Numbered from the stretch's first letter, positions 43,199 to 53,170 are shown. The stretch: DNA of 64,000 nucleotides from Siminovitchia fordii DSM 16014 = CIP 108821 (GCF_000374565.1 NZ_KB894698.1:1-64000), one strand, 5' to 3'. Program-made: numbers and translations. Notes: generated from the sequence alone by a model not told the origin.

Positions 43199-44552
43199 AA
43201 GCTGTTTCTTCGGATGGTGCAGCCCCTTCATCCAAACTCAGTTGCGGGGGACTCTGCTTAAATCCTTTCGTTAAAAAGAAAAGATAAACAATCCCAAGCG
43301 CAAACCAGATGCTTCCCAAAACCTTTGAATGGATGTCCAAATTAAGAAGCAGCCAAAAATCAAGTGCTGCGCCAAGCCCAGGCAGAATCAAATATAGGAT
43401 GGTTCCTTTAACCGAACGCTCTTTCTTGCGAACGAAATAGTAAACAATGACTCCCACGTTGACGCTTATAAACGCAATAAATGCCCCGAAGTTAATAAAT
43501 GAAGCAACAAGTGTCAGGCTCAAAACGAGTGAAAGAAGAGACACCGCACTGATTAAAAGGATATTGTTTATCGGCGTTTGGTATTTGCGATGAAGCTTAC
43601 CGAAGAATTTCGGAAGCTGTCCGTCACGGCCCATTGCAAACAATACACGGGATGCACTGGCCTGGGATGACATCGCGGATCCGAAACAAGTGCAGAAGTA
43701 GACTGCCAGGAAAATGGATGCCAATGTTTTTCCGCCAACAAAAGTGATAATTTCATGGGCAGCGGAATCTGGATCAGTAAAAGTAGTGTAATCCGGCCAA
43801 ACATTATGGGCAAAATACGAAACGGACATGAATATGACTCCACCAACAAGGGTGATGATAATGACGGCCTTTGGAATCGTTTTCTTAGGGTTGATCGTTT
43901 CCTCCGCAAAAGCAGTGGCTGAATCAAATCCAAGAAAAGAGAAGCACAGTAAAGCCGCTCCAGCTACAATATAAGATAAAGACTGATCAGGGTTATAAAA
44001 AGGTTCGAAATTAAAAATAGTACCTGTACCTGTGCCCCCCAATATATCTTTGGCAGATAACCCAATAAAAATGAGTATGAACAATATAGAGGATACACTA
44101 ATAAAGGCGTTTGCCATTGTCGCTAGTCTTATTCCTTTTACGTTAACAAATGTGACCAACAAAAGCATACCTAAAATCCAAACATAACTTGGGATGGCCG
44201 GAAAAGCTGCCGAGAAAAAGATTCCAAACAGCAGGTAGTTGACCATTGGAATAAAGAGATAATCCATGAGTATGGCCCAGCCTACCATAAAACCGACGCT
44301 CGGGTTGATTGATTTTTGGGTATAAGCATAAGCGGAACCTGCAGACGGCACGACTTTAGCCATTTGTCCATAACTGTATGCAGTGAAGAGCATAACGACC
44401 AGTGCCAATAAATAAGAGCCTGAAACCATTCCGTGTGATATTTCAGCAGCAACACCATAGGTACTGAACACGGTTGCAAGGGCCATAAAAGAAAACCCGA
44501 AAAGAACAACCGGCAGAAGGGTGAGTGAGCGCTTCATTTTTTCTTGTTGCAT
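43197..44552 (-). CDS. APC family amino acid permease
   Basis: A 451-residue permease with about 12 membrane helices. Family marks are the helix 1 region YGVAAEISHGMVSGSYLLAL, AKVVPSAGSAYAYTQKSINPSVGF near 70-90, and FLGFDSATAFAEETINPKKTIPKAVI near 215-235. It would import an amino acid or amine. The frame begins at 44567, but that ATG overlaps the ribosome binding site (ATGAGGAGGATTTAC) of the ATG at 44552, which is preferred. It lies downstream of the sigma-54-controlled amidohydrolase gene with a 114-base gap, so it may belong to the same operon. Confidence 0.87.
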   Translation of the reverse strand: MQQEKMKRSLTLLPVVLFGFSFMALATVFSTYGVAAEISHGMVSGSYLLALVVMLFTAYSYGQMAKVVPSAGSAYAYTQKSINPSVGFMVGWAILMDYLFIPMVNYLLFGIFFSAAFPAIPSYVWILGMLLLVTFVNVKGIRLATMANAFISVSSILFILIFIGLSAKDILGGTGTGTIFNFEPFYNPDQSLSYIVAGAALLCFSFLGFDSATAFAEETINPKKTIPKAVIIITLVGGVIFMSVSYFAHNVWPDYTTFTDPDSAAHEIITFVGGKTLASIFLAVYFCTCFGSAMSSQASASRVLFAMGRDGQLPKFFGKLHRKYQTPINNILLISAVSLLSLVLSLTLVASFINFGAFIAFISVNVGVIVYYFVRKKERSVKGTILYLILPGLGAALDFWLLLNLDIHSKVLGSIWFALGIVYLFFLTKGFKQSPPQLSLDEGAAPSEETA

Positions 44553-44666
44553 GTAAATCCTCCTCATTAGCTGAAAAAATTATATGTCTATGCTGTAAAC
44601 GATTTCTATGTTGAAATAGCGCAGAAACCTTACCTCGACGGAGGCTTCTTCAATTGCTGTTTATGA

Positions 44667-46286
44667 TTAAACTGTTTTAGTCGCTTTTTCATAAACGATT
44701 TGGCCATCAACAATTGTCAGTTCTACATTTGTGTCTAAAATTTCTTTTTCTGGTATGTCAAACAAGTTTCTATCAAGAATGACAATGTCTGCAAGCTTGC
44801 CTTTTTCCAGCGTTCCGATTTCGTTTTCGCGGAAGACGCTATAGGCTGAACCGTAAGTGTAGGCTTTCAGTGCCTGTGCAAGTGTGACTTTTTCCTGTTC
44901 ATTCCACGTATCTACCAATGTATAATCTTTCCGTGTGACTGCATGATAGATTCCAAGCATTGGATTCAAAGGAATGACTGGATAGTCACTGCTGTACGGC
45001 ATGATATTCCCTTCATTAAAGAAAGTAGCGTTCGGATAAAGATAAGGGAATTTATCTTCGTCCACTCTTTCCGTGTGGCTTTCTCTAGGCATCAACGCCA
45101 TGTGATAAGGTTGGACGGAAGGCATGACACCAAGTTCCCTGAACCTTGGTATATCCTCGGGTGAAATGACTTCAATATGCTCAAGTGTATGGCGGGAATC
45201 ACGTTTTCCGTTTTCTTTTTGGGCATGTTCATATAAATCCAGTCCAAGCCTTACCGCCCCGTCTCCGATTGTATGGAACTTGATTTGATAACCTTCCTTA
45301 TCGGCAGCTGTTACCCATTCTTGAAGCTGCTCTTCGGAAAAACCAATTTCCCCACGTGTTTCCGGTTTATCTTTATATGGATCGAGCATATACGCCGTGT
45401 AGCCGGTTACAACACCGTCAATGAATTGCTTTAAACCGGCCATTTTCAAGTTCGGAGAATTGAATGTCTTCCTGAGTTCAGCTGCTTTTTCCAAGTCACC
45501 GTCCAACGGTGGGTATAAATGGATTCGGACAGTCAATTGGTTTTTTTCATCAAACTCTTTGAAAACTGTGTAACCCTGCAATTGTTCGTGGGCACGGCTC
45601 ATATAAAGGTCGTTCACAGAAGTCACACCAAGGCTTGCCGCATGATCCAGGAAAAGCTGAAGCATTTGTCTCTTTTGTTCCGCTGGAAAGTCATACGCAT
45701 ATTTTCCAACAAGGGCCATGGCTGATTCAATGAGGATGCCTGTTGGCTCGCCGTTTTCGTCCTTATAAATGTTGCCATAATCCGGATTGGCTGTATCCTT
45801 TGTAATGCCTGCAATTTCAATTGCCTTTGAGTTCACCCAACCGTAATGGGCTTCCGCATGAATGAGGAATACGGGCCGGTCGGGAATATACTGATCAAGT
45901 AAATACCTGTCAGGGAAATCGTTGTCTCCCCATGCTGTGTAGTCCCAGCCACTCCCGATAATCCATGCTGCATCAGGATGCTCATCTGCATACGCCTTCA
46001 CTTTTTCGGCGGCATCTTCAGCCGAAACGGTATCGCTTAGTGGTACGGCATAATGATTAAACAGGCTTCCCATCATGAGGTGAATATGAGAATCGAAGAA
46101 TCCAGGCATGACCAATTTGTCTTCAGCATCAACTATGCGTGTTTCTTCGTCAATGTATTTTTTAACAGCAGCATGAGTATCGACATCAATAATCTTGTTA
46201 TCTTTAACTGCGATGGACAACTTTTCAGGATGATCCTTTATTCCGGTAAAAACCGCATTGCTTTGTATGATGATATCCGCTTTCAT
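44667..46286 (-). CDS. YtcJ-type metal-dependent amidohydrolase
   Basis: A 539-residue amidohydrolase. The metal-binding HxH is in MPGFFDSHIHLMMGS near 68, GWDYTAW follows, with FHTIGDGAVRLGL near 310 and TLEHIEVIS near 345, then PYSSDYPV with the late metal-ligand aspartate and GKLADIVILDRN. Family members hydrolyse amide or cyclic-amide bonds in small molecules. The frame extends to 46352 but would run through a -24/-12 promoter. ATG 46286 has GAGGGGTG six bases upstream. A paralogue is at 48.5 kb. The substrate is unknown. Confidence 0.85.
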   Translation of the reverse strand: MKADIIIQSNAVFTGIKDHPEKLSIAVKDNKIIDVDTHAAVKKYIDEETRIVDAEDKLVMPGFFDSHIHLMMGSLFNHYAVPLSDTVSAEDAAEKVKAYADEHPDAAWIIGSGWDYTAWGDNDFPDRYLLDQYIPDRPVFLIHAEAHYGWVNSKAIEIAGITKDTANPDYGNIYKDENGEPTGILIESAMALVGKYAYDFPAEQKRQMLQLFLDHAASLGVTSVNDLYMSRAHEQLQGYTVFKEFDEKNQLTVRIHLYPPLDGDLEKAAELRKTFNSPNLKMAGLKQFIDGVVTGYTAYMLDPYKDKPETRGEIGFSEEQLQEWVTAADKEGYQIKFHTIGDGAVRLGLDLYEHAQKENGKRDSRHTLEHIEVISPEDIPRFRELGVMPSVQPYHMALMPRESHTERVDEDKFPYLYPNATFFNEGNIMPYSSDYPVIPLNPMLGIYHAVTRKDYTLVDTWNEQEKVTLAQALKAYTYGSAYSVFRENEIGTLEKGKLADIVILDRNLFDIPEKEILDTNVELTIVDGQIVYEKATKTV

Positions 46287-46333
46287 TTTTGCACCCCTCA
46301 CGTACTTAGATCCTTTTCTGTTTAAATCTATTA

Positions 46334-46350
46334 TGCAAAATATGTGCCAC
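46334..46350 (-). promoter_or_regulatory. Sigma-54 promoter of the amidohydrolase/APC operon
   Basis: On the minus strand TGGCACATATTTTGCAT, with GG and GC ten bases apart. It is almost identical to the site at 51510 and lies about 50 bases before the chosen start. Confidence 0.85.
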
Positions 46351-46545
46351 AATTTTAATTTAAGACATAATGAGGGAGGAGATAAAAATCCTCTGTATTC
46401 ATAAGGAAAAGTAGATATTTTATTAGTATGAATTATATATTTAAATCATTTTTGCATAAGTCCATGCGGAAGTGAATCGGATAAAATTGAGTTTGAAAGG
46501 AAATCGAATCAGTAAAACCCTTTAACAGCACAATTTTTCAAACTA

Positions 46546-46565
46546 CTGAATCATAATCGATTCAG
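46546..46565. promoter_or_regulatory. Candidate upstream activator site (TGAATC-N6-GATTCA)
   Basis: CTGAATC, six bases, GATTCAG: a perfect 7-bp inverted repeat about 200 bases upstream of the -24/-12 promoter. The same core occurs at 51677-51694. More TGAATC and GATTCA half sites lie nearby. Confidence 0.6.
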
Positions 46566-47074
46566 ATTTCAACCTGATTCAGCAAATGTTTATATTATAT
46601 TAGTAGGTTTTAAGGGGGAAGGAGAGAGAAAAAATTTGATGCTCTGCCAAGTTATACAATGGAGTATGGAAAATGACTTCATCTTAATAGGTTTCTGTGA
46701 ATATGTGAAAGGGATAGAAAAATAAGATGGGATTGCCAAAGACTGACAGCTTGATAAAGTGAACCTTTATCACTTGGGATGTACTTTTAATCTATTTTGT
46801 TCTTTGAATCCCTCAAACAAAGGGAAAAATGGTTGCGACATCCGGCTATTTCCGATAAATAAAAGGCTCCAATGATACGTTATAAAAAAATCGTCCATTC
46901 AAATGAAAGTGACGAAACTATCATTTGAGAAAGGACGATATTATGACGATATTATATAGTTATTATGATCACTTTAGAGGAATATAGCATATTCAGGGGC
47001 CTTCCTCTACAATCAAAGGTGGCGTTTTCAAATTGAAGCTATGAATCTCCTCTTGAAAGCTTTTTAAGGGTAGT
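46566..47074. other. Non-coding gap between two converging regulatory ends
   Basis: No gene is supported. A GATTCAG half site lies at its start, an AAGGGGGAAGGAG-like stretch near 46612 leads to no sizeable frame, and the SSS gene's terminator lies at 46883-46939. The rest is AT-rich without visible features. Confidence 0.5.
46883..46939 (-). terminator. Intrinsic terminator of the carbamoylase-SSS operon
   Basis: On the minus strand ATCGTCC pairs with GGACGAT, enclosing a CAAATGA/TCATTTG stem, followed by seven T. It lies about 135 bases after the symporter stop. Confidence 0.75.
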
Positions 47075-48517
47075 TTAGATGTGTTCTCCTTCTGGTGTCC
47101 GAACACTGTTCTTTTCACTTGTTAACAAGGAAATAACAAGTACCAACACAGTGGAAACAGGCAACCCTATAAATACTGGGTGAATCCCAAATGGATGTCC
47201 AGCCAATTGCCAGCCAACTGCAATGATGAGACCGATCCACATCGCCCATGCACCGCCGGCTTTTGTAGCACCTTTCCAAAATAGCCCGAATATGACCGGG
47301 GCAAGTAGTGATGAAACTAGCATGGCTGTGCCCGTGACCCATAAATTAACGAGTTGGGGAATATAAAGTGCCAATAACAATGCAAAAACGGAAACGAATA
47401 GGACTGACATCCGGCTGAAAAATAAAAGTTTTTTATCGTCCTGAACTTTAAGGCGCGGCCTGATCAGATCATTTACAATGGAGGAAGCCCCTGCCATAAA
47501 AAATGAATCTGCTGTAGAAATAACTGTAGCCAACAAGGCTATGATCATAACGACAACCATGGGGAAATTAAAGACATTTGCAATTATTTCATAATAGCTT
47601 AGTGTTGGGTTGATTTCTCCCATCTGCAGACCATATTTGCCAGCCACTCCAATGACAATGACGAAAAATCCTGTTAAAAATGCCAGAGTGATTGAAATCC
47701 AATAACCACGTGTTGCTGTTTTTAGGTTTTTTGCTGCCCAAAAGCGCTGCCATAGATCCTGTCTCACGAATTGATATGCACCAATGGTCAACAGGTACAC
47801 GAACACTTCTTTGGGGGATATGGTAAAAATGCTTAAATGGGTGCCCTCATTTATGGCAGCGGCACTTTGTGAAATGTTTTCCCAGCCGCCAGACACTGCG
47901 ATTACAACTACAAATAAGATGAAAATCCCAATTGTTTGAATGGTTCCGTGAAAAGCATCCTGCCAAATGACAGATTTCATACCACCGAAATAGGTTTTAA
48001 GCGTCAGTAAAATCCAGCTAATGATGATTCCGGCAGTTATACTCAGTCCAATGGTTAAATTCAATATAGTGGCAATCGCGACAAATTGCATACCCGTGAT
48101 GGCGCTATACGCAATTAAAATACTGAGAACAGTAGGAAAGCGTGCCCCTTCGCCAAAGCGTAAAACAGTGAAGTCGGCAATGGTAACCATGTTATATTTT
48201 TCTCCATATCCTCTTATCTTCTTTACAAAGAAAAACAACATGATGATCCCGGCAAGGAGGAGGCCGAAATTCAGCCATTGTTGGCCCATGCCAAATTTGT
48301 AGCCGTTTTCCATGAAACCGAGTAAAGTAGAGCCGCCGACCGCCGTTCCAACAAATGTCAGAATTAGTGGAAAAATGGAAACTGATCTACCTGCTACATT
48401 GTAATCATCGTACGTCTTAATGCTCTTATGGTTTATATAGAGTGAAACTCCAAACAAAAATAAGAAATAGATGATAACGAGTCCACCTAAGATTGTTTGT
48501 TCCTGTCCATTAAACAT
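47075..48517 (-). CDS. Sodium:solute symporter (SSS) family transporter
   Basis: A 480-residue membrane protein with about 13 helices. Family features are YDDYNVAGRSVSIFPLILTFVGTAVGGSTLLGF near 35-65, KTYFGGMKSVIWQDAFHGTIQ near 175 and TADSFFMAGASSIVNDL near 340. It would import an organic solute with sodium. It is the last gene of an operon with an amidohydrolase and a carbamoylase-type amidase, so it probably imports their substrate. GAGGGGG ribosome binding site; 16 bases after the amidohydrolase gene. Confidence 0.88.
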   Translation of the reverse strand: MFNGQEQTILGGLVIIYFLFLFGVSLYINHKSIKTYDDYNVAGRSVSIFPLILTFVGTAVGGSTLLGFMENGYKFGMGQQWLNFGLLLAGIIMLFFFVKKIRGYGEKYNMVTIADFTVLRFGEGARFPTVLSILIAYSAITGMQFVAIATILNLTIGLSITAGIIISWILLTLKTYFGGMKSVIWQDAFHGTIQTIGIFILFVVVIAVSGGWENISQSAAAINEGTHLSIFTISPKEVFVYLLTIGAYQFVRQDLWQRFWAAKNLKTATRGYWISITLAFLTGFFVIVIGVAGKYGLQMGEINPTLSYYEIIANVFNFPMVVVMIIALLATVISTADSFFMAGASSIVNDLIRPRLKVQDDKKLLFFSRMSVLFVSVFALLLALYIPQLVNLWVTGTAMLVSSLLAPVIFGLFWKGATKAGGAWAMWIGLIIAVGWQLAGHPFGIHPVFIGLPVSTVLVLVISLLTSEKNSVRTPEGEHI

Positions 48518-48533
48518 TGTATAACCCCCTCAT

Positions 48534-50159
48534 TTACTTGGAATCCAATTTCTCAGCGCATTTAGCATAAACTGTCTGTCCCTCGACAATCGTTTGAATC
48601 ACTTCAATTTCCTTGAGGGACTCCGGATCGATCATAAATGGATCTTGACTTAAAACGATTAGATCAGCATATTTTCCGATTGAAAGGGATCCTACCTTGT
48701 CTTCATCAAATCCCGAGACAGCGGCATCTGTTGTGTATGCCTTAATGGCATCCTCGACGGAAATGGCTTCTTTTGTTCCTAATTGCTGGCCGCTGACCGT
48801 TTTACGGGTGACCGCTGAATAGATTCCAAAGAAAGGGTTTCCATCAGCTACTGGCAAGTCAGAATTTCCTGGAGCGGCAATACCGTATTTCTTAAAGGAA
48901 GCGTGTGGAAAGACCCACTCGGCTCGATCTTTTCCGAGATTTGCTAAGTAGCTATCTCCAATTGAATAAATAAAACCAATGGATGACCCTGCTATAATTC
49001 CGTGCTGTGACATCAAATGTAAGTGTTCTTCTGTGGGCAAAGCGCAGTGTTCAATTCTATTCCGCATTTTTTTGTTTTCTTCGGCTGAATTCGCATTCAC
49101 TATCGCTTTAAGCGCCATATCAATTGCACGTTCTCCAATGCCGTGGATGGAGACACGCATCCTGTTTTGAATAGCCTGGGAAACAAGCTCGTCTAATTTC
49201 TCCTGCTGCATATAGAGAATCCCGCAGTTATCCTCCTCATTTTCATAAGGCTCATTAACAGCAGCTGTTCTCCCGCCGACACTTCCATCCAACATATATT
49301 TCAATCCTTGTATATTCAAACGGTCATTTCCGAAGAGACTTTCCACCCCAAGAGCCAAGGTCTCATCCTGAACCCCAATCCAATTCATTGAATCTACGGC
49401 CCATAGCCACATACGGACTTTCATACGAAATTCTTTCTCCGTCTGCAGTCGTTGGTAAACGGTCATTTCTTCCTTAGCGACCGCCATGTCGTGAATGGTT
49501 GTAATTCCCCATTTGAAAAATTTTTGTTGGGCCTGCAGCATTGATTCAATTAACTGTTCGGTGTTTAATGTAGGAACTGTAAATTCCATCATGGCATTCT
49601 CTTGAATAAGGCCGCTCGGTTTTCCTGTTGTTGGATCGATATGAAAATGTCCGCCTTCAGGATCTTTTGGGCTTTCCGGGAGACCGCTTTTTATAAAGGC
49701 CATTCGGTTAGCCACTGCATTGTGTACACATGTCCTTGTTAAAAATACTGGATGCTCAGGGGCAGCTTCACTAAGTTCATCTATTGTAGGGAATCGTTTT
49801 TCTTTTAATTTGCTGTCATCCCAACCCATTCCTGTAATCCACTGTCCTTTTGGTGTTACTCTTGCCTTCTCTTTTACTGCTTCGAGTATGCTTTCGATAT
49901 CCGGAGTGACTTCAGCTCTTAAGTCAAGGTGAAATAAATTTGAAGCAAAAGTCAAAGGATGAGCATGACTCTCGATGAGCCCTGGCAAAATTGTTTTTCC
50001 GTCCATATCGATACACTTCGTTGAAGGACCTTTGACCTCATCCGCCTTTTCGTCAAAAGCAATGATTTTTCCATGTTTAACCGCCACTTTGGTCGCTTTT
50101 GGATTTATCTCATCCATTGTATAAATGTTAGCATTTGTAATAATAAGATCCGCGAACAT
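48534..50159 (-). CDS. YtcJ-type metal-dependent amidohydrolase, second copy
   Basis: A 541-residue paralogue of the protein at 44.7 kb. The HxH is in LPGLIESHAHPLTF near 65, then WITGMGWDDSKL, SIHGIGERAIDMAL near 330, NRIEHCALP near 355, and APGNSDLPVADGNPFFGIYSAVTRKT. ATG 50159 is preferred over 50174, because the latter overlaps the GAGGAGG ribosome binding site. It lies in an operon with the amidase and symporter, under a sigma-54 promoter. A substrate with an amide or imide bond is inferred, not seen. Confidence 0.85.
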   Translation of the reverse strand: MFADLIITNANIYTMDEINPKATKVAVKHGKIIAFDEKADEVKGPSTKCIDMDGKTILPGLIESHAHPLTFASNLFHLDLRAEVTPDIESILEAVKEKARVTPKGQWITGMGWDDSKLKEKRFPTIDELSEAAPEHPVFLTRTCVHNAVANRMAFIKSGLPESPKDPEGGHFHIDPTTGKPSGLIQENAMMEFTVPTLNTEQLIESMLQAQQKFFKWGITTIHDMAVAKEEMTVYQRLQTEKEFRMKVRMWLWAVDSMNWIGVQDETLALGVESLFGNDRLNIQGLKYMLDGSVGGRTAAVNEPYENEEDNCGILYMQQEKLDELVSQAIQNRMRVSIHGIGERAIDMALKAIVNANSAEENKKMRNRIEHCALPTEEHLHLMSQHGIIAGSSIGFIYSIGDSYLANLGKDRAEWVFPHASFKKYGIAAPGNSDLPVADGNPFFGIYSAVTRKTVSGQQLGTKEAISVEDAIKAYTTDAAVSGFDEDKVGSLSIGKYADLIVLSQDPFMIDPESLKEIEVIQTIVEGQTVYAKCAEKLDSK

Positions 50160-50198
50160 ATTGAACCTCCTCATAGTTGCCGATTTAGCAGATTTTCC

Positions 50199-51437
50199 CT
50201 AAGCATTGGCCAATTTGCAAACAGTATGCAGCAACAGATTTGCGCCTTTTTCAATGGCTTCTTGGCTTGTAAATTCCTCTTGGCAATGACTTTTTCCATC
50301 GACGCATGGAATAAAAATCATGGCAGTAGGTGTTATTTCATTCATGTATTTAGAGTCATGCCCAGCTCCACTTATCATTTTCTGGCTGGTGTACCCTAAC
50401 TCTTCGGTTGTTTTGGAAATGACTTGGATCAATTCTTCGGAAAAGTGGCTCGAAGACGTTTCCCAGATCTTGTTGATTTCTATTGAAACGTTTTCAGTTG
50501 CTGCTGCAATGCTCAACTTTTCAATAATTACTTGGCTTAGATATTCTTTAACTGTATCATCTGAATGTCTGACATCAACCGAAAAAATAACCTCTCCGGG
50601 AACACAGTTTATCGAGTTAGGCTTAATTGCCATCCGGCCTACGGTAGCCGTTGCTTCCTCATTGTAGTTAATGATGGTATCTCTGATGAGCTGAATAAGT
50701 TTGGATGCAACATATAATGCATCTTTTCTCATGTTCATCGGGGTCGGGCCAGCGTGGTCGGATTGTCCGGTTATTTTGACCTCCAGCCAGTCCATTCCCT
50801 GGATGCCGGTAACAACCCCGATATCTAAGTTCTTATGTTCCAAGACGGGACCTTGCTCAATATGAAGTTCAAGATAGCAGTAACTGTTTTGAATCCGGTT
50901 TCTTTTCTCTCCGTGGTAACCAATCCGTTGTAACTCTTCGAGAAATGCTTTTCCTTCCCGGTCTGTTCGTGTATAAACAAAATCTTGATTAAAGTGGCCT
51001 GAAAGTCCGCCAGCACCTAATATAGGGGGCTCAAACCTTGATCCTTCTTCATTCGTAAAATTAATAATTTCAATCGGTCTTTCTGTCTGAATAGCGCTTT
51101 CATTCAATACAGTTAATACTTCGAGACCTGCCAGTACGCCAAGAATTCCATCGTAGCGCCCACCCTCAGGTTGAGTGTCAAGATGGGATCCGATAAGAAC
51201 CGGGGGAGCATCAGGATTTTTACCTTCTTTCCTTCCGTAAATATTACCGAAATCATCGATTCTAACTTGCAGTCCGATCTTTTTTAACCACTTAACATAT
51301 AAATCACGCATCTCTTTATCCTCATCCGTAAGCGCAAGGCGGCAAATTCCTCCACGGGAAAGCCTCCCTATTTCGGCACTCTCGTTAATTGTTTTCATAA
51401 GCCGTTTAATATCAATCTTGAGATCCTTTTCAATCAC
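50199..51437 (-). CDS. Zn-dependent hydantoinase/carbamoylase-family amidase
   Basis: A 412-residue M20-fold amidase of the AllC/N-carbamoyl-L-amino-acid hydrolase family. The metal-binding motif GSHLDTQPEGGRYDGILGVLAGLE is at about 82-105, NFTNEEGSRFEPPILGA near 125, HIEQGPVLE near 195 and SGAGHDSKYM near 360. It would remove a carbamoyl or related group and release ammonia and CO2 or an acid. First gene of the operon with an amidohydrolase and a sodium symporter, just downstream of a sigma-54 promoter; AAAGGAGGATCA ribosome binding site. N-carbamoyl-amino acids or ureido compounds are likely substrates. Confidence 0.87.
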   Translation of the reverse strand: MIEKDLKIDIKRLMKTINESAEIGRLSRGGICRLALTDEDKEMRDLYVKWLKKIGLQVRIDDFGNIYGRKEGKNPDAPPVLIGSHLDTQPEGGRYDGILGVLAGLEVLTVLNESAIQTERPIEIINFTNEEGSRFEPPILGAGGLSGHFNQDFVYTRTDREGKAFLEELQRIGYHGEKRNRIQNSYCYLELHIEQGPVLEHKNLDIGVVTGIQGMDWLEVKITGQSDHAGPTPMNMRKDALYVASKLIQLIRDTIINYNEEATATVGRMAIKPNSINCVPGEVIFSVDVRHSDDTVKEYLSQVIIEKLSIAAATENVSIEINKIWETSSSHFSEELIQVISKTTEELGYTSQKMISGAGHDSKYMNEITPTAMIFIPCVDGKSHCQEEFTSQEAIEKGANLLLHTVCKLANA

Positions 51438-51509
51438 CAGTGATCCTCCTTTTTTAATATCTAATAGATTCGCATCAGACCTAAGTTTTGTTCTTGCATT
51501 TTTTTATAA

Positions 51510-51526
51510 AGCAATATATGTGCCAA
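51510..51526 (-). promoter_or_regulatory. Sigma-54 promoter of the carbamoylase operon
   Basis: On the minus strand TTGGCACATATATTGCT, GG and GC ten bases apart, about 75 bases before the amidase start. It is divergent from the sigma-54 activator gene at 51743. Confidence 0.87.
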
Positions 51527-51676
51527 GTTCTTGTGTTGTTTTCGTAGATAAAAGCAAATTTTGGCTACATTTGTCGACCATTTTATAAACAACATGTAAC
51601 AAAAACGACTCAATTTGAGATAATTTGAATTGAAATCGAATCGATATTACTCTAAATATAAAGAAAAATTTAAGTT

Positions 51677-51694
51677 TGAATCGTAATTGATTCA
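51677..51694. promoter_or_regulatory. Candidate upstream activator site (TGAATC-N6-GATTCA)
   Basis: A perfect 6-bp inverted repeat with a six-base spacer, about 150 bases upstream of the -24/-12 promoter at 51510. It shares its core with the site at 46546. It also lies close to the activator's own start, allowing autoregulation. Confidence 0.6.
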
Positions 51695-51742
51695 TATTTC
51701 ATGGTATTCTAATCATATAGATAAAATGAAAGGGTGATTTAA

Positions 51743-53170
51743 TTGGAAAAAATTCAAGAAATTTTGGAACACCCGTATTTTACAAAAATTCTTAATGCCC
51801 TTTCTGACGGAGTTTTGATTTCTGATGGAGAAGGAAGAGTCATATGGTTAAATAAAGCTTGTGCAAACTTTTCGAACAGGCCGAAGTCATTTTTTATCGG
51901 AAAGGATGTTTACTTGCTTGAAGAGTTAGGTGTCTTTAAGCCATCTGTGACAAAAATGGTGATTGAAAAGCAAGCATCAGTGAGTACAGTGCAAACAACA
52001 ACTGGTAAAGACAGCAGATTTATTGTGACTGGATATCCAATCAAGGATGATGAGGGAAAAATAATCTTTATTATTGCCCAGACCAAGGACATTACGGAAA
52101 TAGTGCAAACAACGAATGAATTGGAAGAAACTCAATCATTATTGAAGAGATACAGCCAAGAGATTATGCGCATTAACTATGAAAAACAAATAGATTCGTA
52201 TTATTTTACTGGTCAGAGCCCTGCCTATCTATCATTGATGCAAACAATTGATAAGATAGCTCTTACGGAGTCGACTGTTCTGCTAAGTGGGGAAACAGGG
52301 GTCGGTAAAAACGTTGTTGCCCAGCGGATTCATAAGTTGAGTGAACGGGAGAATGGACCGTTTGTTGAGATAAATTGCGGAGCGATACCGGAATCCTTAA
52401 TCGAATCAGAATTGTTTGGCTATGCCAAAGGGGCGTTCACCGGTGCCAACAAAGCGGGGAAAGCCGGCTTGATCAAGATGGCTGATGGCGGTACTTTATT
52501 CCTTGATGAAATTGGGGAGCTCCCTGTTCATTTGCAGGCTAAATTACTTCAGTTTTTACAACGGAAGCAATTTCTTCCTATAGGATCGACAGAATATCAA
52601 ACAGCAAATGTAAGGATTATCGCTGCAACAAATTTGGATTTGTTGGAAGAAGTGAAGAAAGGGAACTTTCGTTCAGATCTTTACTACAGACTGAATGTCC
52701 TTCCGATTCACGTTCCGTCCCTCCGGGAAAGAAAAGATGATATCGTCGGCTTGCTTCAATTCAATATGGAAAAATATAATCGAAAGCATAAAAGGCAATG
52801 CCGACTTTCTGCTGATGTGATGGAATGTCTGCAAAATTATGATTGGCCGGGGAATATTCGAGAGCTTGAGAACCTCATTGAACGTCTTGTAATTATTGCA
52901 CCGGAAGATGAGATTCAAATGAGAGACTTACCGGCTAATATGAGAAATCATGATGACATAGACTTTGACCTTGCCGGTCTCAATAAGGGAGATTCATTGA
53001 CGGAGGTTTTGGAATCCGTTGAAAAAACCATCATATCCAAGGCGTATGCCCAGTTTAAAACTACAAGGAAAACAGCAGAGGAACTTGGTATCACGCAATC
53101 CTTGCTGATGAGGCGTTTGAAGAAATACAATTTGACAAAAAATGAGGAAAGTTCTTTTGAGGGTCAATGA
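51743..53170 (+). CDS. Sigma-54-dependent activator with PAS domain
   Basis: A 475-residue regulator: PAS domain (about 12-120; ALSDGVLISDGEGRVIWLNKA), AAA+ domain (about 150-385) with GETGVGKNVVAQR and intact GAFTGA, and a Fis-type helix-turn-helix (TTRKTAEELGITQSLLMRRLKKY). TTG start with AAAGGGTGA in front. It is divergent from the carbamoylase operon, whose -24/-12 promoter and palindromic site lie in the shared gap; the operon at 46 kb carries the same two elements. Both are probable targets. Confidence 0.9.
   Translation: MEKIQEILEHPYFTKILNALSDGVLISDGEGRVIWLNKACANFSNRPKSFFIGKDVYLLEELGVFKPSVTKMVIEKQASVSTVQTTTGKDSRFIVTGYPIKDDEGKIIFIIAQTKDITEIVQTTNELEETQSLLKRYSQEIMRINYEKQIDSYYFTGQSPAYLSLMQTIDKIALTESTVLLSGETGVGKNVVAQRIHKLSERENGPFVEINCGAIPESLIESELFGYAKGAFTGANKAGKAGLIKMADGGTLFLDEIGELPVHLQAKLLQFLQRKQFLPIGSTEYQTANVRIIAATNLDLLEEVKKGNFRSDLYYRLNVLPIHVPSLRERKDDIVGLLQFNMEKYNRKHKRQCRLSADVMECLQNYDWPGNIRELENLIERLVIIAPEDEIQMRDLPANMRNHDDIDFDLAGLNKGDSLTEVLESVEKTIISKAYAQFKTTRKTAEELGITQSLLMRRLKKYNLTKNEESSFEGQ

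Noticed and set aside
46287-46352. Upstream start for the amidohydrolase
   Set aside because: Same reason: the extension overlaps the minus-strand -24/-12 promoter and has no ribosome binding site.
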